NCBI GenBank assembly: GCA_964517315.1
Contig: CAZFCJ010000049.1
Coordinates: 1-24,873 of the forward strand
Direction of reading: 5' to 3'
DNA length: 24,873 nt
Source of the DNA: DASWJQ01 sp964517315
Lineage (GTDB): Bacteria > Chloroflexota > Anaerolineae > Anaerolineales > E44-bin32
The first letter of the stretch is position 1. Each line of letters starts with the position of its first letter. This document shows, piece after piece, positions 14,845 to 20,791 of the stretch. Under the pieces are notes generated by a model. The model had not been told where the DNA came from. It searched no databases and worked only from the letters and a program-made list of their open reading frames with translations. A program made the position numbers and the translations under genes.

Positions 14845-15870
14845 TTAGCCGCCTCCTGCACTGTACGTTTCGGAACCCAAATAAGGCAGTCTGAGCAGTG
14901 CGGCTTCCACAGTGAGCTGCAAATTGGCGTACAAGTTGAGTCCCACCATGGCGTTCTCAATCGCCCGTGCGACCGAGACCGCCTGCCGGGCGGACACCGA
15001 CTCCGCCAAATCGTCGACATCCACCAGCCGGTCTGCGCCTGAGGTTCCATCTCGAACCCCGTGCGCCCTCAGCATCACGTCCCGCCAAACTCCCAGCCAC
15101 GTTTCGAACATTTCACCGGCGCGCTCCCGCTCGGCGGCCGCGTCCTTTTTTGGCACGAGCGCTTCGGCAAATCCAAAACGCTCAATCCGGGAGGCGAAGA
15201 GCATTTTCCGCAGATCCTCCACGTGGGACCTGCGCCGCTCCACCGCCTCCGGATCTTGCGCCAGCCGCAGGGCGACCCCGGGGCGGCCGGCCGCCAGCCC
15301 GGCGAACAGTGCCGCATCATCCGGATCGTCCACGCGCTCTCGCAGACCAGCCTCCAGGACAGCCTCCGGGACCGGCCGCAGCGGTAGCACCTCGCAGCGG
15401 GACACGATCGTCTGCAGAAGGGACTCCTTTGAGCGGGCCGTCAGGATCAGTACGGATTCAGCGGGCGGCTCCTCGAGCGTCTTCAACAGCGCGTTGGCGG
15501 CCTCTCGGCTCATCTCGTGGGCGCGCAAGATCAAGACCACGCGGCGCTGCGCCTGATACGGCGCCAGCGCGATCCCGCGCTGCAGTTCGCGGATCTGCTC
15601 GACCTTGAGCGTCGCCTCGCCCGCTTCAGACTGCACGAGATGCAGATCAGGATGCCGACCAGAGTGGGCCTGCTGGCAAGGCCGACACGAACCGCAGGGA
15701 GCCGCGGCCCCCTGCTCACAGAACAGCGCCTGCGCCAGCTGTGTGGCCAGCGTCCGTTTGCCGACCCCATCGGGCCCGGTGAACAAATAAGCGTGCCGCA
15801 GCCCCCCTTCACTCAGGTGCTGCTGCAGGAACGAAACCGCCCACGCGTGTCCGATCAAATCCCAGCTCAC
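14845..15870 (-). CDS. holB: DNA polymerase III subunit delta' (clamp loader)
   Basis: The delta' subunit is the rigid stator of the clamp loader that places the beta clamp on primed DNA. The 341-aa product from GTG 15870 opens with SWDLIGHAWAV, as usual for the family. It has GPDGVGKRT (32-40), a four-Cys zinc site (Cys51, Cys59, Cys62, Cys65), the conserved AANALLKTLEEPP (124-136) and the SRC arginine-finger motif (157-159). An in-frame ATG at 15939 would add 23 residues that do not resemble the family, and a -10-like TACAAT lies 6 nt before the GTG, so the shorter start is preferred. It is transcribed away from DUF6391 and holA, which encode the other direction of the same neighbourhood. 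Confidence 0.92.
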   Translation of the reverse strand: MSWDLIGHAWAVSFLQQHLSEGGLRHAYLFTGPDGVGKRTLATQLAQALFCEQGAAAPCGSCRPCQQAHSGRHPDLHLVQSEAGEATLKVEQIRELQRGIALAPYQAQRRVVLILRAHEMSREAANALLKTLEEPPAESVLILTARSKESLLQTIVSRCEVLPLRPVPEAVLEAGLRERVDDPDDAALFAGLAAGRPGVALRLAQDPEAVERRRSHVEDLRKMLFASRIERFGFAEALVPKKDAAAERERAGEMFETWLGVWRDVMLRAHGVRDGTSGADRLVDVDDLAESVSARQAVSVARAIENAMVGLNLYANLQLTVEAALLRLPYLGSETYSAGGG

Positions 15871-15876
15871 GGGCGT

Positions 15877-15882
15877 ATTGTA
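15877..15882 (-). promoter_or_regulatory. -10-like hexamer of holB
   Basis: TACAAT on the minus strand sits 6 nt before the GTG start, and no ribosome binding site is present between them. This is the geometry of leaderless transcripts. No convincing -35 element is found. Confidence 0.4.
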
Positions 15883-15925
15883 GCCCAGTCCGCGCGTCCT
15901 ATTCCCAGACACAAAAACACTCCAG

Positions 15926-15931
15926 TATAAT
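15926..15931 (+). promoter_or_regulatory. Perfect -10 hexamer for the DUF6391-holA transcript
   Basis: TATAAT lies 35 nt before the DUF6391 start codon. TTCCCA at 15902-15907, 18 bp upstream, is a poor -35 match. Together with the holB element 44 bp away it makes a divergent promoter region. Confidence 0.45.
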
Positions 15932-15966
15932 GTCCGCACAGAGCGACCGAGGATCGCGTTAAGGTC

Positions 15967-16485
15967 ATGCTACGACGAATTTTGAAGTTCGGCCCGATTG
16001 CTCGACTGCGGCGCAACCACGGGCTGGAACACGCAACCATCCACCTGCTCAGCGCTCGCTACCCGCGCGCCACTTTGGTGGGCCGCTCCGACACCAGAGG
16101 CTTCTATCTGTACGGCGAAATCCCAACTCACGCGGTTTCCGAGGCCGCCCAGCAGGCACTGGATCGACTGCGCAGCGGTGAAAGGCATCTCGCGCTGCAC
16201 CCCAACTGCGGGACCAACCTTCTGACGGGCGGCATCCTGGCCAGCCTGTCCGCGTATTTCTCGCTGCTCGCGGCGCGAAAGGACGAAAGTTGGTCCGACC
16301 GCTTGGCGCGGCTGCCTTTCGTGATCATGCTGACAACGCTGGCCCTGATCCTCGCGCAACCTCTGGGGATTGCCGCCCAGCGTCACGTGACGACGGCCGG
16401 CGACCCGGGCGACATGGAGATCACGGAGATCCGCCACCTCTCTTCGCACGGGCGGGCCATGCATCGTGTCCTCACCAGCGACTGA
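15967..16485 (+). CDS. DUF6391-like small membrane protein
   Basis: The 172-aa protein has the motif NHGLEHATIHLL (17-28), which I associate with DUF6391, and a conserved-looking HPNCGTN (78-84). Two hydrophobic stretches (about 84-102 and 116-134) probably span the membrane with a short charged loop. The two His residues of the first motif and the His-Cys of the second could bind metal, but no function is known. ATG follows AAGG closely. The 3' end overlaps the holA start by 20 bp, so the two are co-translated. The family name is from memory and should be confirmed. Confidence 0.75.
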   Translation: MLRRILKFGPIARLRRNHGLEHATIHLLSARYPRATLVGRSDTRGFYLYGEIPTHAVSEAAQQALDRLRSGERHLALHPNCGTNLLTGGILASLSAYFSLLAARKDESWSDRLARLPFVIMLTTLALILAQPLGIAAQRHVTTAGDPGDMEITEIRHLSSHGRAMHRVLTSD

Positions 16486-17476
16486 TCGCCAGCCACCCAC
16501 CGTCTACATCTTCTACGGCGATGATGAGTTCGCCATGGCCGAGGCGCTGCGAGAGCTTCGCGGACGCTTCTCCCCACCAACTGCGGACCTGAATACCGAG
16601 AACTTCGAGGGGGGGAATCTGGACTTCGCCCGTCTTGAGGAAGTGTGTCTTTCCGCCCCGTTCCTCGCCGAGCGCCGCCTGGTGATTGTCGAAGACGCCG
16701 ATCAGCTCACCCGATCCAAGGCCGGACGCGAGCGATTGTTATCGCTGCTCGGGCGACTCCCGCCCACAACCGCCCTCGTGCTGCTGGTGCCGGTCGAACT
16801 GCGGCGCAACAATGACCTCTCCCGCTTCAAGCGCAATTCGGCCCTGCTGACCTGGGCTCAGGACCCGGAACACCGGGACGGCTGCTACGTTCAGGCCTTC
16901 GTGCGGCGTTCAGGCCAGGCGTTTGTGCAGTGGGCCATCGCGCGCGCCAGGCAGCACGGGGGAGAGATCGAACCCCAGGCCGCACAGCTCTTGTCCAATT
17001 ACGTGGCCGACGATCCGCGCTTGGCCGACCAAGAGCTGCGCAAGCTGCTCGACTATGTCGATCGCGACCGGCCCGTCTCCGCCGCCGAGGTGGAGCGTCT
17101 GACTCCCCTGTACGGCCAAAGCGACGTATTCGCCATGGTCGACGCCGTGGGAGGGCGGGACGTTCGCCACGCCCTGGCGCACCTGCACGAGCTTCTCCGT
17201 CACGAGGAGCCTCGCTACGCGTTTGCCATGATCGTGCGTCAGTTTCGCCTGCTCATTCAGGCCAAAGAAGCCGTCGAGGCCGGCCTGGATCCCGCGCAGG
17301 CGATGAGCGAGCACCCATTTGTCGTCGAAAAGGCGACGCGTCAGGCGCGCAATTTTTCACTCGCCCATCTCGAGCGGATCTACGATCAGCTGTACGCGCT
17401 GGATGTGGATTCGAAGACGGGCAGGGCGCTGCTCACGCCGGCACTCGATGATTTGATCGTGCGCCTGGCGCGCTGA
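16466..17476 (+). CDS. holA: DNA polymerase III subunit delta (clamp loader wrench)
   Basis: The delta subunit opens the beta clamp ring. The 336-aa product has the family's N-terminal VYIFYGDDEFAMAEALREL (about 13-31), the strand LAERRLVIVEDADQL (about 68-82), the linker DQELRKLLDYV, and the C-terminal collar domain with YAFAMIVRQFRLLIQAKEA and LDVDSKTG. As in other delta proteins, a functional Walker A motif is missing, which is normal. It begins with GTG inside the DUF6391 gene; the next in-frame Met would remove the first strand. It lies close to holB, so both non-motor arms of the clamp loader are encoded within 2.7 kb. Confidence 0.92.
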   Translation: MSSPATDRQPPTVYIFYGDDEFAMAEALRELRGRFSPPTADLNTENFEGGNLDFARLEEVCLSAPFLAERRLVIVEDADQLTRSKAGRERLLSLLGRLPPTTALVLLVPVELRRNNDLSRFKRNSALLTWAQDPEHRDGCYVQAFVRRSGQAFVQWAIARARQHGGEIEPQAAQLLSNYVADDPRLADQELRKLLDYVDRDRPVSAAEVERLTPLYGQSDVFAMVDAVGGRDVRHALAHLHELLRHEEPRYAFAMIVRQFRLLIQAKEAVEAGLDPAQAMSEHPFVVEKATRQARNFSLAHLERIYDQLYALDVDSKTGRALLTPALDDLIVRLAR

Positions 17477-17478
17477 CC

Positions 17479-17499
17479 GACCGCATCCTCGACGCGGTC
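17479..17499. terminator. Hairpin between convergent holA and the SOS operon
   Basis: GACCGC (17479-17484) pairs with GCGGTC (17494-17499) around a 9-nt loop, directly after the holA stop and within the 79-nt convergent gap. No T-run follows. It is a modest candidate for a shared terminator. Confidence 0.35.
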
Positions 17500-17555
17500 T
17501 ATCAGCCCCGTCCACCCCCGGCAATGCAATCGCACTTGAATTCGAGCGGCGCGGT

Positions 17556-17834
17556 TCAGCCGGCGGTTGGCTCCGCTTCGCCTCCCACCGCCACCCCCAA
17601 CCACAAGTGCTCGGGCAACACCGAGCGGCTGGCTTCGATCCTCACGCCGCCCGCGTCGGGTGGGGGGTCCTCGCCGGCGGTGTCCGGATGCACAACACAC
17701 AGCGTCGGCTGGGCACCGTACTTCTCCCGATAGTAGCGCGCTGCCCGTTCCAGTCGGGTGGCAAGCGGGGCGGAAACGTCGGCGTCGTACCAAAGCATGC
17801 CGACGGCCAGTGTGCTCTTCTCAGCGGCCTCCAT
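17556..17834 (-). CDS. Small protein of unknown function, third gene of the FtsK-like/DUF6504 operon
   Basis: The 92-aa product has no signal peptide or membrane segment. It starts with a short strand (TLAVGMLWYDAD), then a helix ending in RAARYYREKYG, the segment TLCVVHPDT, an acidic Pro-rich loop, and a final piece RSVLPEHLWLGVA. The well-spaced aromatic residues and the likely alpha/beta order suggest a real folded domain. I recall similar small proteins in Anaerolineae but cannot name a family. GAGGGAG precedes the ATG by 9 nt, and the start overlaps the end of the DUF6504-like gene by 14 bp, so it is the last gene of the LexA-controlled unit. Confidence 0.7.
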   Translation of the reverse strand: MEAAEKSTLAVGMLWYDADVSAPLATRLERAARYYREKYGAQPTLCVVHPDTAGEDPPPDAGGVRIEASRSVLPEHLWLGVAVGGEAEPTAG

Positions 17835-18111
17835 AGCTCAGCACTCCCTCCATTCGCCAGCGCCGTGTGCGCAGATCGTGCGACAGCAGCGCCCGTAGTC
17901 CACATTGGGCCCGAACCCTGAACCACTGCCGATCCGCGCCCGCTTCTCCGCCGGGGGCTTGAAATGCCTCGACGGATCGAACTTTGTAGCGGCGACCGCG
18001 CCAGGTGAACACGCGCGGTGCAGCCGAGGTCGAGGCGCATGCAACGGAAACGAGCTCGCCCTCACCCAGCCCGGGCCGGATCCGCCGCAGCGGCGCCGTC
18101 GCGGCCCTCAT
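17821..18111 (-). CDS. DUF6504-like small protein
   Basis: The 96-aa protein contains the motif PRVFTWRGRRYKVRSVEAF (about 32-50), followed by a region with WFRVRA and a C-terminal WRMEGVLSYGG. The order F-x-W-R-G-R-x-Y-x-V then W-x-x-E-x-V is what I associate with DUF6504, a family often seen beside SOS-related Y-family polymerase genes in Actinobacteria (from memory). The fold is probably a small beta barrel; no catalytic residue stands out. Its ATG overlaps the stop of the FtsK-like gene as ATGA, which indicates tight translational coupling. The basic, Trp-rich face would fit nucleic-acid binding, but that is inference. Confidence 0.65.
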   Translation of the reverse strand: MRAATAPLRRIRPGLGEGELVSVACASTSAAPRVFTWRGRRYKVRSVEAFQAPGGEAGADRQWFRVRAQCGLRALLSHDLRTRRWRMEGVLSYGGR

Positions 18112-19106
18112 CGCGGGCGCTTGAAATCGGACGCCGTCAGCGCGCCGGGCCGCTGGCTGGCCAGCTCAACGGCCGTGGCCAGGTCGTGCGCCGGCAACCA
18201 GGCCACCTGGGCCACCACCTGCGTCTCACCGGCCCGGAAGCGGAACCCTCCAACCTCCTCGCCTGCCTGCCCCCGCACCACGTCGGCCCGCCGGGCGCCG
18301 ATCGCCTCCAGCTCCGCCGGCAGTGTGCGGGCCGCCAGAAACAGATGCACGCCCACCTCGCCGCCGGTCTCGATCAGGCTGCTAAGCGGGGCCATCACCG
18401 ACCCTTCCACCGCCTGCCCCAGGGGCTCAAGGTCGTCCACCAGCAGCACGAGGGCAGGGCGCGCCATTCCCAGTCGACGGCGCCGCCGCACCTCGCCGGC
18501 CAGCCAATGCACGAGATCACTGGCGAGGCGCGCCTCGCTGGCCAGGTCCGCCAGCGCGTGGGGCAACGCCTCCAAAAAGACCAGCTCGCGGCCGGAAAGA
18601 TCGATTCCGAGCAGCCGCAGTTGAGAGGGACGGCTGGCCATCGCTAGCGAGAGGGCCGCTGCGCGCAACAGCTCTGACTTCCCCGCGCCCCCACCGCCCT
18701 CGATCCACAAATGGGCGTTGCTTTCGGACGCCAGCGGCAGCGTGAGCGGCCGACCCTGGTCGCTGATCCCCAACACCGCCGTCAGGGGATCGGGGTCGCC
18801 CATGGCGTGCATCAGCGGCAGAAGGCGGACCTCGTCCTGGCCCCCGGATTCGACCTCGATGGCCAGCCCGCCGGTCTCCCGGGCCACCCGCACGTCGGGT
18901 GCTCCCAGGGCCGCCGCCACCTCCCGGCGGGCCCGCTCCACTTGCTCGAGGCGCGTGTATCCCATCGGCGTCACGTGGTACCGCACTCGCCCATCCGACA
19001 CCTGGGCCCCGCTCACTCGGACGGGCAGTTCGAGCGCCGACAGTGTGCGTTCAAGTCGATCCGCCTGGCGTTCGAGCCAGACTCGTTGTGTGGGGCCCAG
19101 TACCAT
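18108..19106 (-). CDS. Short soluble FtsK-like P-loop ATPase, first gene of a probable SOS operon
   Basis: The 332-aa product has an N-terminal helical/alpha-beta part (1-88) resembling the FtsK alpha domain, including LGAPDVRVARETGGLAIEV (67-85). A motor domain follows with Walker A GGGGAGKS (137-144) and Walker B VLLVDD (220-225). FtsK/SpoIIIE proteins move double-stranded DNA. This one is less than half their usual length: it has no membrane segments, and the region after the motor (about 290-332) is too short and unlike the winged-helix gamma domain that reads KOPS sequences. It is therefore probably not the cell-division translocase. ATG 19106 is chosen because AGGAG lies about 6 nt upstream; an in-frame ATG at 19157 would fall inside the -10 box. 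Promoter and LexA-type boxes lie just upstream. Confidence 0.82.
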   Translation of the reverse strand: MVLGPTQRVWLERQADRLERTLSALELPVRVSGAQVSDGRVRYHVTPMGYTRLEQVERARREVAAALGAPDVRVARETGGLAIEVESGGQDEVRLLPLMHAMGDPDPLTAVLGISDQGRPLTLPLASESNAHLWIEGGGGAGKSELLRAAALSLAMASRPSQLRLLGIDLSGRELVFLEALPHALADLASEARLASDLVHWLAGEVRRRRRLGMARPALVLLVDDLEPLGQAVEGSVMAPLSSLIETGGEVGVHLFLAARTLPAELEAIGARRADVVRGQAGEEVGGFRFRAGETQVVAQVAWLPAHDLATAVELASQRPGALTASDFKRPR

Positions 19107-19130
19107 AAACACTCCTGACAGCGGCTTGGG

Positions 19131-19146
19131 TAGAACAAGTGTTCTA
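19131..19146. promoter_or_regulatory. Perfect LexA (SOS) box at the transcript start of the FtsK-like operon
   Basis: TAGAACAAGTGTTCTA has 7-bp perfect inverted arms and contains GAAC-N4-GTTC, the core of the Gram-positive-type LexA site. It lies just downstream of the -10 element and spans the predicted transcript start, a classic place for a repressor to block initiation. Confidence 0.8.
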
Positions 19147-19152
19147 ACCATC

Positions 19153-19182
19153 ATCATAACTGCACGTATGTTCTATTGTCAA
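19153..19182 (-). promoter_or_regulatory. Strong sigma-70-type promoter of the FtsK-like operon
   Basis: On the minus strand, consensus TTGACA (19182-19177), an 18-bp spacer and TATGAT (19158-19153) form the strongest promoter in the window. Transcription should begin near 19146, inside the LexA box, giving a leader of about 40 nt with AGGAG before ATG 19106. Confidence 0.75.
19162..19173. promoter_or_regulatory. Second, imperfect LexA-type box inside the promoter spacer
   Basis: GCACGTATGTTC differs from GAAC-N4-GTTC by one base and lies between the -35 and -10 elements. Its centre is 29 bp from that of the perfect box, close to three helical turns, so two LexA dimers could sit on the same face. 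Confidence 0.5.
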
Positions 19183-19327
19183 GCGCACCTTGGAGGCCTT
19201 CTTTGGGGGTGGGGAGCCACCTGGATTACGCGGTCAGAGCGTTCAAGGGATGGCCCACGAGACAACCGATCCGGGATCAAGACCAGAAAGGAGAAACACG
19301 CTGTGCTCTCTGCGGTGAGATTCTTCG

Positions 19328-19341
19328 ATGGTCGGGACCAT
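19328..19341. other. Small palindrome in the gap upstream of the CBS-domain gene
   Basis: ATGGTC-GG-GACCAT is a perfect 6-bp inverted repeat in the otherwise uninformative 231-nt gap 19183-19413. A very weak promoter (TTTACC, 17 bp, TAGGCT) starts at its edge, so it could be an operator, or chance. The gap also has GGGCCC-GCT-GGGCCC (about 19380-19394), which could fold as a short hairpin. Confidence 0.25.
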
Positions 19342-19413
19342 TTACCGTGGCGGTGGTTCGTGATAGGCTACTAGGGAGCGGGCCCGCTGGGCCCACATAC
19401 CATTCCGGGAGAG

Positions 19414-20787
19414 ATGTTTAGCAACCCCTTCGTATTGGACGGCCTCAAACTCGTCGCCGTCCTCCTTCTCGTTTTAGCCAACGGATTCTTCGTCGCATCT
19501 GAGTTCGCTCTCGTCAGCGTCCGCAAGACCCGAATCTACGAACTGCTCGGTCAGGGCAATCGGAGGGCGCAGTGGGTGGCCCGGGCTATCGAAGACCCGG
19601 ACAGCGTGATCGCGGCCACCCAGCTCGGCATCACCCTCTCCAGTCTGGGCTTGGGCTGGATCGGCGAGCCCGCGTTGGCTCACCTGCTCGAACCGCTGGT
19701 CGGGCTGTTTCCACCCGCCGTTCAATCCGGCCTCTCGCACACCCTCTCGGCCGGCATCGCCTTCGCCATCATCACGTTCCTGCACGTGGTGGTCGGCGAG
19801 CTGGCGCCCAAGTCGATCGCGCTGCAAAACCCCGAATCCACCTCGCTGGCCGTCGCCCGCCCCACGATCTGGGCCGAGTGGATCTTCAAACCCGTGATCA
19901 TCCTCCTCAACGGCGCCGGCAACGCGCTGCTGCGCTTCGCGGGCGTGAGCCCGGCCAGCGGGCACGAGATGGTGCACTCCGTCGAGGAGTTGAAAATGGT
20001 GCTCTCCGCCAGCGCCGAGGAGGGCGTCGTCGAACGCCGCCAGGAGCAGATCCTGCGCGCGGTCTTCGACTTCGGCGACACCCTGGTGCGCCAGGTTATG
20101 GTGCCCCGCACCGAGGTCGTGGCCGTCCAGGCCGACGCCACCCTGCACGAGCTCATGGAGTTGGTCGGCGAAGAGCCCTTCACCAAGCTGCCCGTCTTCG
20201 AAGAGCGGGTGGATCACATTTTGGGTGTGGTCTACGTCAAGGACGTCCTGCGCGCGATCCGCCAAGAGCCGGACACCGCTCTGCGCGCGCGGGACTTGAT
20301 GACCGACGCCATCTTCGTCCCTGAGGCGGCGCCCGTCTTTTCGCTTCTGGAGCTGTTCCGCTCCCACCGCCAGCACATCGCTATCGTGCTCGACGAATAC
20401 GGTGGGACCGCCGGCGTGGTCACACTGGAGGATCTGCTGGAAGAAATCGTCGGGGAAGTCAGCGATCCATTCGACAGCGAGCCGGAGATTCAGCCCCTCG
20501 CGGACGGCTCGTCGTTGATCGATGGATTGACGCTGATTGAAGAGGTCAATGAACACTTCGACCTCGACCTCGGCGACCCTAACTACGATACGATCGCGGG
20601 CTATGTGCTGGGTCGGCTGGGGCGTTTGGCTAAAGTCGGGGATTCGATCACCGTCGACGGTACGCGCCTTCAAGTGGAAGCCATGGACGGCCTGCGCATC
20701 GCCCGGGTTTCGCTTACGCCGCTCGACGCGCTGGCCCCGAGGGAGCGGCCACCGCTGAGGGAAGGCTCGACCCACGACGGACACTAA
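19414..20787 (+). CDS. CNNM/CorC-type membrane protein (DUF21, CBS pair, CorC_HlyC domain), often called hemolysin C
   Basis: The 457-aa protein has the DUF21/CNNM membrane domain (about 1-180) with the family's ANGFFVASEFALVSVRKTR (22-40), the conserved GELAPKSIAL (128-137) and several hydrophobic spans. A cytoplasmic CBS pair follows (about 224-349), including VMVPRTEV (228-235) and LDEYGGTAGVVTLEDLLEE (326-344). A CorC_HlyC ligand-binding domain ends the protein (about 360-445). CNNM proteins are linked to Mg2+ or Co2+ homeostasis, with the CBS pair sensing Mg-ATP; the hemolysin name is historical. Length and domain order are standard. The ATG directly follows GGGAGAG, closer than normal for a ribosome binding site. 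It ends 4 nt before priA, so the two are probably co-transcribed. Confidence 0.92.
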   Translation: MFSNPFVLDGLKLVAVLLLVLANGFFVASEFALVSVRKTRIYELLGQGNRRAQWVARAIEDPDSVIAATQLGITLSSLGLGWIGEPALAHLLEPLVGLFPPAVQSGLSHTLSAGIAFAIITFLHVVVGELAPKSIALQNPESTSLAVARPTIWAEWIFKPVIILLNGAGNALLRFAGVSPASGHEMVHSVEELKMVLSASAEEGVVERRQEQILRAVFDFGDTLVRQVMVPRTEVVAVQADATLHELMELVGEEPFTKLPVFEERVDHILGVVYVKDVLRAIRQEPDTALRARDLMTDAIFVPEAAPVFSLLELFRSHRQHIAIVLDEYGGTAGVVTLEDLLEEIVGEVSDPFDSEPEIQPLADGSSLIDGLTLIEEVNEHFDLDLGDPNYDTIAGYVLGRLGRLAKVGDSITVDGTRLQVEAMDGLRIARVSLTPLDALAPRERPPLREGSTHDGH

Positions 20788-20791
20788 AACG

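Noticed and set aside
19176..19421. Small plus-strand frame upstream of the CBS gene containing CALCGEILRW
   Set aside because: It has a TTG start without a ribosome binding site, would run into the CBS gene start, and overlaps the opposing LexA-controlled promoter. The Cys pair alone is not enough.
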